Source of the DNA: Ornithodoros turicata
Lineage: Eukaryota; Arthropoda; Arachnida; Ixodida; Argasidae
Direction of reading: 5' to 3'
Assembly: GCF_037126465.1 (NCBI RefSeq)
Contig: NW_026999320.1
Location: forward strand, 2,108,001 to 2,172,000
Length of the DNA: 64,000 nt
Part shown: positions 23,533-32,400 of the stretch, piece after piece
Position numbering within the stretch: the stretch's first letter is position 1
Layout: each line of letters begins with the position of its first letter
Notes under the pieces: generated by a model
What the model was told of the DNA's origin: nothing
Databases searched by the model: none
The model's input: the letters and a program-made list of their open reading frames with translations, nothing else
Position numbers and translations under genes: made by a program

Positions 23533-23870
23533 TCATGATGGACGGAGCGCGCAGCGGATGTGTGACCTTCTCGGCGCACCAAAGATATCTGCAGGTGCGT
23601 CGTCTGCCGGCACCTTTTGTTGTCTTTTGCGGCGTTTCTTCCCATTGTTGTTTCCAGAGCCCTCCATGGAATCCAGCACGTCTCTCCCCGTTGCTATGGC
23701 TGTCTTTTTTACTGCGCGCGATATTCCTTCGCCATCGGCCAAATTCCGCGCCAAGCGCTCCAAGCCCTTCGCTTCTCTTAGCGATCGGTTTTATTTGCTG
23801 CCAGATGGGAACGATAAACTTGGATATGTTGCTCAACACACTGCCCCCTCGTTGGAAAAAATGGCTCCGT
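23533..23870 (-). pseudogene. Small basic virion-type protein of Polintons, frameshifted
   Basis: Minus-strand remnant between the two capsid genes. An N-terminal part with RGGSVLSNISKF and PIWQQIKPIAKR is in one frame. A C-terminal part with AIATGRDVLDSMEG, KKRRKRQQK and ADIFG is in another, with a shift near 23,760. A Gly/Arg N-terminus, amphipathic middle and Lys/Arg cluster are typical of the small capsid-associated protein encoded at this place in Polintons. The exact role is uncertain. Confidence 0.5.
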
Positions 23871-23895
23871 GTACACGGGAATTATTGTGGGGGAA

Positions 23896-25154
23896 TTACG
23901 GTACATATTTGAAATGCAACGTTAGATTGGTTCTGCATTTGGACCGCAACGGCAAACGTCTTCCCGTTTCGTCCGCGAGAACGATCGTCACTGAGGGAAT
24001 TTCGAATTGAGACAGGTTAAAATACTGCATGTTATCTAACGTGTAGGTGACGATGTGCTTGTCTTTCTCGTAATAAAAGGGTAGTATTTTTAATATCAGT
24101 TTTTTCCCGCTCCCCACGTATCTGGGTTCCACGATATCTGTGTAGACGATTATGTTGTGAAACAGGGGTTCCAGGAGTACCTCGACGGAGCTCGTGGCAT
24201 CCTCCTCCTCCCCCGTGAACACGGTACGCGATTCGAACCCCAAAAGCACGGCCAGGTACTCGGAAAGTCTTAGGGTGGAGGTGCCCTCGGAAAGCCGAAT
24301 TTTACATTTCTGTTCGGTTCCGTCGAAGCTGAAGCGCGCGCGTTCGCCTATGCGCAAGTTAATCGCATCCAGAAGTGCTTGCGGCGTCGCATAGTAGCCG
24401 GGAGGCAGATGTACTTGCAAAGATCGAGGAATTTTCGTCTTGATCGTGAAAGAAAATGGGCGCGCTACGGGGGGAGAGACGCGTAGCGTTTCTCCGTGTC
24501 CCTCGACGGGTGTGAGATGTAGCAGCTTGACAAAGGGTTCCAGTACGTGCAACCCTTTCGGCATTTTCAGAGAGTAGACGTTATCCGCGAATTCTAGCGA
24601 GGCGTCCAGCTTGTGCGTCTAGAAATACTTGTTGAGTGTGTTCCGTAGGGACGTGGTTTCCGAATTCAGACTGACGTCGCCGAAAGCGACGGGTGCGGCG
24701 TGCTCCAATAAGACGGAGGTGGCTTCGCGTTCGCTCAGTTTGGGAGGCTTCACCGCAGGACCTGCTTCGCGGGAGGCTAGTGAGGCGTCGAGTGCCTGTG
24801 CGAGCCGAGGGTCCAATTCCACGGCTTTCACGTCCACGGGTAAGATGAAGTCTTATCGCGATTTATTGTACGCGAAAGGCCTTTTCCCAGATCCCTCTCG
24901 AGATCCGAGGCGACACGAAAAGTTCTCCCGGATTCGACAGTGTCCTCGAAAGAAACCTCGATTTTCGCATCTTCCCTTTCGTACCCGATATTTAAAAAAT
25001 CGTTGCTTATGCTGAGATCCATCAGACAGACTTTATAGCGATTCGAGAGCTGAAGCGGACTATCAAAAGCTACTGTGAAGGCGTTGAGTTTATTCGAGGG
25101 AAACTTATCTATGCTGGCGTTCGAGAGCAGGTGGATGTAGATCTCTGACGTCAT
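23896..25154 (-). pseudogene. Polinton minor capsid (penton-like) protein, two breaks
   Basis: About 419 codons from ATG at 25,154 (MTSEIYIHLLSNAS) to 23,896. The N-terminal beta-rich segment (LQLSNRYKVCLMDL) and the C-terminal segment (VYTDIVEPRYVGS ... LTLHFKYVP) match the single-jelly-roll minor capsid family. It is broken by a frameshift near 24,840 (after TSSYPWT) and by an in-frame TAG at 24,621-24,619; the frame continues unchanged beyond the TAG. Its ATG overlaps the integrase stop as ATGA. Otherwise well preserved. Confidence 0.78.
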
Positions 25155-26193
25155 TTCCCAATCTTGACCACGTCGCTGCTCGCAACCCAACTGTCGTGTC
25201 CTTTGTCGTAACCGAACCAGCGAACCAAGGAGAAGCTCTGACCGTTCAGTTGCTTCTTTTTCAGCACTTTCGTTACTGGCCAAGGCTGATTGGCGTCTCG
25301 GGTTACGACGAGTACCTCCTCCGGGTAGAAAGATTCGTCCACTTCCTTAACCCGATAATCTTCCAGGTGCACAACGGGAGGCGAGGTGTCTCTCAGGGAG
25401 GAGACAGTGAAAAGCTGAGGCGACCAAGTCTCTTCCGAGCTCTTATGAAAACCTTTTCTGTGTAGTAGGACACTCACTTTATCCCCCACAATGAGCTTCT
25501 TTTTCATGGAGGGTACGACGGGCTTCCCATTTATCTTATTGAACAGCTCCAATTCGTTTTCGGGTGTGACTTCGGACGGGCTGATGCCCAAAGTCCTGTG
25601 TTTGGTGTTGCTGTAGTCGCGCACGATCTTGGGAAGCGCGGAAATGGAGTGGTATTTTCCGGTTACTCCAAAATAACGGAATATTCTGTCGCGTAAAGTG
25701 CGTATCACGCGTTCTGCCTGCGATGCTTTGATTACTGGAGAGAAGGTGGAATACATGTGGACCTTCTTTCGTGACAGATACTCCTTGATGGTTTTGTTGT
25801 AGAATTCCCCTCCTCTGTCGCAAAAGATGCGTGTAGGTGCGTTACCTCCCCGAAAAAGTCTTATCATGGCCCTTTTCATTTCGGCGGGGCGCTTCGTCTT
25901 TAGCAGCAGGATGCACAGAAAGCGGGAGAGGGAATCGATTGCCACGAGAATGTAGCGCTAGCCACCGTTGAATCTCTTGCATTTTGAAAAGTCGGCGAGG
26001 TCCATTTGCCACACGTCGTTGATCTTGGGTGCGATGATGCGTCTCCTATTAAACTTTCTTTTGACCGGATGGTGTAGCGTGTAGGCATCCAGCTTTCTGA
26101 GAATGGCGAGAGCCTTCTTTTTGCTCAAGTGATGCGCTTTTCTATAGCGGTCCACACCCCCAAACCACCTGCTGGTTTCTCATATCCCTCCAT
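25151..26193 (-). pseudogene. Polinton retroviral-type integrase with chromodomain, two breaks
   Basis: Minus-strand DDE integrase that would join the element's ends to target DNA. Visible parts: an N-terminal region (DRYRKAHHLSKKK, DAYTLHHPVKRKF); the first catalytic Asp in VWQMDLADF; the second in IFCDRGGEF; Glu in IKASQAERVI; and a C-terminal chromodomain (VRWFGYDKGHDSW). The start at 26,193 (MEGYEKP) is in another frame, with a slip in a G-run near 26,163. A TAG at 25,960-25,958 interrupts the frame just before YILVAIDSL. The catalytic triad is present, but the gene needs both breaks bypassed to be read. Confidence 0.82.
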
Positions 26194-26482
26194 AAGTCGT
26201 CCACGCAATAGAGGCTTGCTGCTGCTGTTGAGGCTCGCGAGATTTGGGCAGAGAAATCAGGCGCAATAGTTTCGAGACCTTGGGGAACCAGGAAGGATTC
26301 TTTTCCGTTCTACGTTGCAACAAATAATTGAGGAGTTCGTAAACGGAGAAGTGCCTGATGGGCTTGCCCGACACGGAGACACAACCCTCGGGATCGCAGG
26401 AAAGAACCTTCTTTAATTTCGAGACGACCCTTTCTGCTTCCTCTTCGTCCACCTCTGGAGAGAGGAGCGAGTAGTCAGTCAT
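26180..26482 (-). CDS. Small Polinton ORF, C-terminal part of a core-like protein
   Basis: 100 residues from ATG at 26,482 (MTDYSLLSPEV), overlapping the previous stop by eight bases (ATGACTGA). A helical, charged N-terminus (EAERVVSKLKKVL) is followed by HFSVYELLNYLLQRR and a poly-Gln stretch. Similar sequence is usually fused downstream of the basic core-like protein in Polintons, so this may be one protein split by an ancient shift. Its stop lies in the same frame as the integrase remnant. Function unknown. Confidence 0.5.
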   Translation of the reverse strand: MTDYSLLSPEVDEEEAERVVSKLKKVLSCDPEGCVSVSGKPIRHFSVYELLNYLLQRRTEKNPSWFPKVSKLLRLISLPKSREPQQQQQASIAWTTYGGI

Positions 26483-26980
26483 TTGTAGTGTCGGACGCCT
26501 TGTTTTTATTGTCGTAGGGGTCAAATCCGTACTGCTTGAGTATACGATGCAGTGCTTGCAGTATGAGTTTCACTTTGAGGTCGTCACTCTCCTTCGAAGA
26601 AAGAATGTTTCCGATGGAGGAGGTGGTCACTTCAATTATTCTTGGCCATTGGCGAAAAGGTTCAACACGGCGGAAAGTAGGAGAGGAACCACCGATGAAA
26701 GAACGCCCTGTCCTCGCTGCTGAGACAGATAGCGCTTCAAACTTTGCGGATTCTTGTGAATCTTTTTGTAGGCGAGCCGTCGTAAGAAGCGTTTGTGCTT
26801 CTTCAAATGCGCAAACGTGTCTGGAGCTAGAACCACCTTTCTGTTCGATACATTGAGGCAAATTTCGAAGAGGTGTTTCATGTCGGACGAGCAAGAACGT
26901 CTCAAGACGTCGCGACGACGCGGAGGGGGAAAGAGTGGAGAGTACTTTGGGAGTAAAGTGAGGTGAGGGTGGAGATTCAT
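26475..26980 (-). pseudogene. Basic core-like protein of Polintons, frameshifted
   Basis: Starts as ATGA overlapping the ATPase stop (26,980). Features are a positively charged block (LKKHKRFLRRLAYKK, SLKRYLSQQ) followed by a hydrophobic stretch (VLSSVVPLLLSAVLNLF). The frame closes at 26,636. In another frame the continuation IGNILSSKES...ILQALHRIL runs to 26,475. The charge pattern resembles the small DNA-associated or virion core proteins seen near the ATPase in Polintons. A role in genome condensation is inference. Confidence 0.55.
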
Positions 26981-27633
26981 TTCGGGGCGTAGATATATTG
27001 ACGTTCACCCGGAACAATATTGCTACGCAACATGTGATCCTCGTGCGTATAGTTCTGAAGATCCACGAGTAAATAAGCGTGGGGCGACGACATCGCTTGT
27101 TTATATGCGTCCAGAAAATACTCCAATCTTTTTCTGCCAAATAGCTGTGGCCCGAAATGTTCCATCTGGTGCACACTGCGCACGGTGCGCCACAGGATGA
27201 CGTAACTGGCATTGTAGGATATAGTTCTAAAATGGCTACTGTCGAAAAAGATGTTCTGAACGAGTAACAAGATCGATGCGATGGCCTGGTGAGAACCCCG
27301 AATGAAAAGATCGGTCAGCTCCTTCAAGGAACCGGCGTCGGTCATGTGATCGTCGACGACGATCAGCGTAGCGCGCGACGTGTCCCACTCTCGCGGTAGC
27401 TCCTTGGTAAATTTTACGGAGTCCCCAAATTCGTCCAGCATGTTCGGCGAAGCATATATCTGCACGTAGAATATTTGTGACAGAGGCTTGTCCACCACGT
27501 CGTTCAGGTTCCTCAGCACGTTCGCAACGAAAGTAGATTTGTGGCACATGGAGGGGCCGCTTAAGATACAGCAAAAAGTGTGACGGAAACGAAAAGGTTG
27601 GGGGGAAGACATGTTGCGGTGTACATGTTGCAC
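26977..27633 (-). CDS. Polinton FtsK/HerA-type packaging ATPase
   Basis: 218 residues, or 210 from the second Met at 27,609 (MSSPQPF). In this family the ATPase drives genome packaging into the capsid. Walker A-like GPSMCHKST is near residue 28, Walker B LIVVDD near residue 93, and further family blocks are RGSHQAIASI, LLVQNIFF and SPHAYLLVDL. The frame is the only core gene here without a stop or shift, of normal family length. However, the loop residue before the invariant Lys is His where Gly is expected, so ATP binding is doubtful. A polyadenylation signal of the upstream ORF lies 42-47 bp before its start, and the next gene overlaps its stop as ATGA. Confidence 0.8.
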   Translation of the reverse strand: MQHVHRNMSSPQPFRFRHTFCCILSGPSMCHKSTFVANVLRNLNDVVDKPLSQIFYVQIYASPNMLDEFGDSVKFTKELPREWDTSRATLIVVDDHMTDAGSLKELTDLFIRGSHQAIASILLLVQNIFFDSSHFRTISYNASYVILWRTVRSVHQMEHFGPQLFGRKRLEYFLDAYKQAMSSPHAYLLVDLQNYTHEDHMLRSNIVPGERQYIYAPK

Positions 27634-27674
27634 GAAGAAAAAGAAGAGACAGACTCGAAGAGGAATGCATCGCT

Positions 27675-27680
27675 TTTATT
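27675..27680 (-). terminator. AATAAA signal overlapping the stop of the small acidic-tailed ORF
   Basis: On the minus strand the sequence reads TAAATAAAA, so the stop codon and polyadenylation signal share bases. Confidence 0.45.
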
Positions 27681-27964
27681 TACACGTCGTCGTCGTCCTC
27701 TAGATCGGAATTGCGTTCCCAATACAGATTACCCAGGCTAAAGTTGGACTTCTTTTTCGTCAATCTGTCTGCCGCTCAGATGCGGTCGAGCGTCTTCATC
27801 TTGTCCTGACACATTTCTTGACGTGCTTGTAACCATTCCAGGCGGTGGACTTGAAAGGCTTCCTCCACGATGCCGCGAATAAATTCACGAAGTTCTTCGT
27901 TTTTTCTCTTTCCACGCCGACGAGAAGCGCAGGAGAATGGAGAGCCACACGTGGCGTTTTCCAC
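27680..27964 (-). pseudogene. Small basic/acidic-tailed Polinton ORF with one in-frame stop
   Basis: Unrecognised. ATG at 27,964 opens a frame with a basic N-terminus (CASRRRGKRKNEELREF) and a helical middle (VHRLEWLQARQEM). A TGA at 27,778-27,776 interrupts it. The same frame goes on through LTKKKSNFSLGNLYWE to an acidic tail (DLEDDDDV) and stop. A TATA box lies about 42 bp upstream and AATAAA overlaps the stop, so it looks like a complete transcription unit killed, or regulated, by one stop codon. No function can be assigned. Confidence 0.5.
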
Positions 27965-28005
27965 GTATCGGTAAGAATGATGACGCGAGCGCGGTGCGCG
28001 CTGCC

Positions 28006-28057
28006 TTTATACAGATAAACGCGCGCAAAGAAACGAGAGCGAAAGCGAAACGAAAAA
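28006..28057 (-). promoter_or_regulatory. TATA box and GAAA-rich element before the minus-strand ORF
   Basis: On the minus strand TATAAA (28,011-28,006) lies 42 bp before the ATG at 27,964. Directly upstream, 28,028-28,057 on the plus strand reads GAAACGAGAGCGAAAGCG then AAACGAAAAAG, a run of GAAA half-sites. This resembles interferon-response-type elements, but no function is shown. GC-rich GCGCGCGCGC tracts follow to 28,175. Confidence 0.45.
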
Positions 28058-28259
28058 GCCACCCGTTACCGCCAGGAGCGCGCGCGCGCAGCGGGAGGAG
28101 CAGAGAGCCGAAACCGAAACTACCCGTGGTCGAACGGGTGGCGCAGAGGGCGCTAGGAGCGCGCGCGCGCGTATGCGTAACTGCCGCGGCGCGGCCAGGC
28201 CTCCATAGTCCCCGCATTCGCGTCAGTAGAAAAAAAAATCACGTCATAGTCACGTGGTA

Positions 28260-29610
28260 TTACATTGGCAGGCATCATGACGGATGCCCATTGGCCGAAG
28301 GAGGTGACAGCTCACTTGTCGCGGGCACTCGGCCAGGCGGTCAGCTCCAAGCAAGGTGGCTGCGTCTCCGCGGCTCGCCGATGTCGGTTGACCACAACGA
28401 CCAAAGAGGAAGTGTATTCGCGGGTTTGTTCCTGAGTTATAGTGACTATGTCCATGTACTGATCTCCGATAAAGTATCAACCTACGGACATTCTAGCCAA
28501 GTCGGAACTGGAATGCTTGGTTTGCTGACGCCTGAGGAACACTTTCGAGCACTGTCGCATTTTCAAATACAGTGACTAAGAAGAGAGGGTTCGTAACGAC
28601 ACAAGTATTTCCCGTGACTGTGTGACCTTCGGTGCATCGCCAGTATGAGAAGAAGATGCTCATCTGTGAAACGCACTCATACTCGTGGACTTCGCTCGTC
28701 TCCAGAAGTAGACTGTGTGTGTGCTTTGCAAGTTCGAACTTGGTTTGGTTGGAGTCTATTCAACGAACGAAACGTACTGTACGCAAGGTGAATATATGAC
28801 TCAAACATTTGAGTCTATACGTTGCATCAATAAATATGTATTTAGCCTATCAAAAATGTCTTAGTTATTTTGGAATAACGGGCGTCAGGTATGAAAACCA
28901 GTAGAAGTCAATGGTAGCCAGGGCCGCCCGAAAGGCGAGCCAAATGGAGAGGTTGCTGATTGGCTGGCTGCTAGGCATCACGACGCATTTTCATTGGTCG
29001 TATGTCCAGTGTTGCCTGAATTATCACAAACTATGGGCTCTATGGGGAGCTTTGGGCGCCTGGCGCGTCCTCCCAGTCACTTGCTCGCTGGCTGTCGCGG
29101 AGACCAGACGTGCGCTCGGTTTCTGCCTGGCTGATGAGCAGTCGCAGGGGAAAAAGGTGAGTGATTTACCGATGTTTGCGCGTTGTTTTACCGTGCTCGT
29201 GTTAAGCGATTTCTCGCCGTACGCGCATGTTTATACTTGTTTAGCGGTGTCCCGTACCAAGCCTGTTGATGCACGCTTACCGTCGTGTTGCTAGTGGTTC
29301 CCGGCCTGTGTTAGCCGCGTAGTGTTGTGACGCTGTGGTTAGGCCTTTTCTCTCGCATGCCTAGACTTGTTGAGCAGTGCTGCCATTTTTACGTGCCGCT
29401 AGTACTTTGTTGTTCTGTGTCTTTCTCACATAGAGCTAGGGTGCTGGCGCCATCTGGTGTGATGCCTTGGAACTAGGTGGCCACCTGCCTCTGCAAACGT
29501 CGTGCCCTCCAGTCGCCCGCACCGGCGTGATTTCTTCAAGATGGCGTCGTTGATTTTCAAATAAATTATTTCCCACTGTCTGCTTCCTTTCTATCTAGTT
29601 TTTATTTTTT
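28260..29610. other. Right part of the Polinton without a recognisable core gene
   Basis: No core Polinton gene seen. Short plus-strand frames at 28,277 (about 53 codons) and 28,911-29,294 resemble nothing known. A plausible splice donor (AAAAAGGTGAGT near 29,157) and AATAAA near 29,561 suggest a transcribed non-coding or captured segment, but the evidence is weak. Confidence 0.4.
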
Positions 29611-29615
29611 TCTAC

Positions 29616-29656
29616 GACCCGAGTTTTACATAGAAAATCCACGACAAGTATTGCAC
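29616..29656 (+). repeat. Extra internal copy of the Polinton terminal repeat
   Basis: 41 bp matching bases 15-55 of the left terminal repeat in the same orientation, with four mismatches. It therefore forms an imperfect hairpin with the true right repeat 50 bp downstream. Confidence 0.85.
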
Positions 29657-29691
29657 TGAGTTAGATGTTGCCCAATTTTTAAAGAAATTAA

Positions 29692-29762
29692 TAATTTAAA
29701 GTAAAAAGTGCAATACTTGCCGTGGATTTTCTGTGTAAAACTTGGGTTGAATGATTACTACT
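29692..29762 (-). repeat. Polinton right terminal inverted repeat
   Basis: The reverse complement of 17,090-17,160 with one mismatch. It ends ...GATTACTACT and is followed by target duplication ATTAAG (29,763-29,768). Confidence 0.92.
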
Positions 29763-29768
29763 ATTAAG
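29763..29768. repeat. Right target-site duplication of the Polinton (ATTAAG)
   Basis: Identical to 17,084-17,089. Confidence 0.9.
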
Positions 29769-30167
29769 AAGGCAATCGTCAATAAGCGATTAAACAGAAG
29801 CCTTGAATAACCCCCGTCGTGTATTAATAGTAGGACTCATGTTTGCGTTTGAGACTAGACAGTGTATTTTTATACCGATAACTATTTTGGCTCCCGTGCA
29901 CTCGTCTATCCGCCTAGCTATATCCAAAAACGGTTGGGGATCCTTTTTCCTTAAATGTATTCTTTGATATTCATTTTTTGTTCAAATGTACAATCTTTAG
30001 TCAGAGGGAAGGTTACCTGTTATCCTGCAAGGTTTAATGTTGTTCATCGCGATGACTGGTTCCTTTTTCTGGTGAATAATTGACTTGATTGGTGGCGAGA
30101 TACCCTTCTGTGCTCTTGTAATCGCGTGAGATTCCTTATCTTAATACGATCTACATCACTTTTCCAG

Positions 30168-30615
30168 CAGAGTCGGCACCGAAGATAGAAGCCCCGCAAA
30201 CACAATCCGAGCGAAAAGAGGAACGAAGCGCGCACCGACGAAAGAAAATTGCAGTACCGATAACTGCGGCAATTTTCCTTGGAACAGCCTTTGTCGGACT
30301 CTTTCTGTACTGGCGCGTCTGGAAGCAGAGCTCAGTGGCTAGGGCCAAGCACTGTACGAACAAGGCATGCAAGCTGGCTACTGCACAATATGAAGCGATG
30401 CTCAATGCAACCTTTGCCCCGTGCGATGACTTTTACATGTACGCCTGTGGGGGTTGGCTTGCTCGAGAGTCTAGGAAGACCTCTTACGTAGAGGACATCT
30501 ATGCAACGGTCAGTGAGGACGCTCACACTCTTCTGTACGGTCGCAATATCGGTACGCCGGATCGGGATCCCTTTTGGAACCTTGTGACTTTCTACAGGAG
30601 CTGCTACGATTTCAG
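30168..30615 (+). CDS. M13 (neprilysin-like) peptidase gene, exon with membrane anchor
   Basis: Exon bounded by acceptor TTTTCCAG (to 30,167) and donor CAGGTAAC (GT at 30,616). It encodes a basic cytosolic segment (ERKEERSAHRRKK), one membrane span (ITAAIFLGTAFVGLFLYW), then an extracellular start with the paired Cys and PCDDFYMYACGGWL typical of the M13 family, ending FYRSCYDF. This is the type II topology of neprilysin and ECE-like ectoenzymes. It joins in frame to the exon at 42,966. An upstream exon with the start codon is not identified. Intron size to the next exon is 12,350 bp. Confidence 0.85.
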
Positions 30616-30638
30616 GTAACTATCTATCGATTTTTATA

Positions 30639-31407
30639 CAGGGTGCCCCAGCTAACTGTGAACATATTTTTAAACATATATATAACACTTTTTCCAAGAT
30701 GAAATCAGTTGCAATGTAGCATATGCTGAAGGGCACTCCCTAGGAGGGCATTAGCAAAGTCCAACGGCAATGTCTTAATTAACTTCCATTAATTAACGCC
30801 ATTTTTTTCTTTATTTTGTTCATTGCGCATCTTCGCACACGCGTATTTCTTTCATCCCCAACGTGAGAGGGGAAAGGAGTACAGTGCCGCCTCATGCGTC
30901 GAAGATGAGCTTGAACTTGCGGAAACAAAACAAAAACAAATGTATCGGGTGACTCTATCGGTGACTCTATGGCCTTATCTTGGGTTGCATTTTCTGTTTC
31001 CTTTTCATCTTTTTCCAGGACGCGAGAGGCGATAGTGTGCTCTTTCTCCCTCTCACATTAGGGGTGAAGGAAAGACGCGTCTTCTAACAAGGGCAATGAA
31101 CAAAATAAAGAAACAAATGGCGTTCCTTCACGAATTTTTTGCGGGTGATCTATCGAACGGATTTTTGTTCTGAAAACGGCTACGATATCAGATGACCGAA
31201 AGGAACAGATGTTCTCATTGGGACAACTTTGTAGCTTTTATAATTAAAAAGTTAAATAATGAAAGTCAAGACATTGCCTTTGGACTTTGCTAATGCTCTG
31301 CTAGGGAGTGCCCTTCAGCATATGCTGTATTGGAATTGATTTAATCTTGAAAAAAGTGTTATATATATTTTAAAAAATATATGTTCACAGTTAGCTGGGA
31401 CAACCTG
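30639..31407. mobile_element. MITE with about 145-bp inverted repeats, TA target (intronic)
   Basis: 769 bp starting CAGGGTGCCCCAGCTAAC and ending GTTAGCTGGGACAACCTG, each flanked by TA. The inverted repeats extend about 145 bp (through GCATATGCTGAAGGGCACTC and TTAGCAAAGTCCAA on both sides). The TA duplication and end sequence suggest a Tc1/mariner-type non-autonomous element. No transposase is present. Confidence 0.75.
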
Positions 31408-31409
31408 TA

Positions 31410-32100
31410 TATACGGGTTTTGCCTTATCATCATGAAGACATCCCATTGTTACCTCCAGTCGGTCTCAGTTCAGGCGAATGTGAAGGGATAAAATACGTC
31501 AAGCACCTCCTCCTCAAGCTCCTTCTCCATCGAAACCGAAAGGGTCTCGTCGACCATCTTGCCTGCCTGTATGCAATTTTGTCTAGATGTCGACACGCGA
31601 CGTAAAGTCACGAATTATTATTAGTACTTCTTGTCGACACGGCACCTTAAAACGTAATATCTTTTATCTAAGACTTGGAAAGACCCAATGGTAACGTGAA
31701 TTGAGGAAAGTGCTCCTCAGATTTTCGCAGTTTAATCGCTCGCGCTTTACCCGATTAACTACCAAATATAGTTTTTTTACTAAGAGACTTACTACTATGC
31801 CCTTGTACAACTAACGATGTTACAGAAAATATGTCTCGCGTTCTTCCTTAACAACGCCCGCACAACATTTCTCACCCTCTGCGCACAACTGGTTCACGCA
31901 TTCCTTTGCACCTCACGTGTGAAGTAAAAACAGTCCCTGATTGCATTCCACATCACACGCGTCCAGAAAAAGTTGGGTTTGCTGAGCAAAATGCATATTG
32001 TCTTAGAACCACTTAAAAATGAAAAAAATTTCGCAAGCTGCGATCAGAATATACGGGATGCGTTGTTCTAGATAAAAATATCTGCAGCATCTCTTTCAAT
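31410..32100. other. Intronic spacer
   Basis: No gene or repeat recognised. Confidence 0.5.
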
Positions 32101-32179
32101 AAAAAAGTTCCACGATATGGTGCTGAAGAGAAGGAAACCGGAAACAAATTGTATCCCGCGGGAATTGGTCATGTTCACT

Positions 32180-32400
32180 GGCACTACATCTCCCCTGCAA
32201 GCAATTGAAAATTCTGGCATCCGAGGCTCATCCACACCATTGATGTTGGATGTGTGGCTTACAACCTTGTCTACGAAGCAAGCCATAGGCTGGTTCTCCA
32301 GCCCATTGCGGTGTCTAGAGCACATTCTTCTCCATTGCCCACACTATCAGCCTTCCCTAACGGTACTCTCCGGATCCCTTAGTGCCACTACGGACTAGAT
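32180..32400 (+). pseudogene. Possible LINE C-terminal fragment
   Basis: The frame contains CLEHILLHCPHYQPS, which resembles the Cys/His segment (E-H-x-L-x-x-C-P) after the reverse transcriptase or RNase H region of many non-LTR retrotransposons. It is too short to name a clade and could be chance. Confidence 0.35.

Larger units (their letters stand above)
17090..29762. mobile_element. Maverick/Polinton DNA transposon (adintovirus-like), complete ends, decayed genes
   Basis: A 12,673-bp element with inverted ends AGTAGTAATC...GATTACTACT and 6-bp target duplications. It encodes, all decayed to varying degrees, a protein-primed type B polymerase, retroviral-type integrase, packaging ATPase, adenain-like protease, and major and minor capsid proteins. 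That gene set together defines Polintons. It is shorter than the usual 15-20 kb because the polymerase gene is cut off at the left terminal repeat. Transcription is mostly on the minus strand, with a small plus-strand accessory block at 20.6-21.7 kb. The element lies between satellite/MITE DNA and the first visible exon of an M13 peptidase-like gene. Confidence 0.93.

Noticed and set aside
28911..29294. 127-codon plus-strand frame in the right part of the Polinton
   Set aside because: No similarity to Polinton proteins and unusual Trp/Leu/Ala composition. Left as uncertain sequence.
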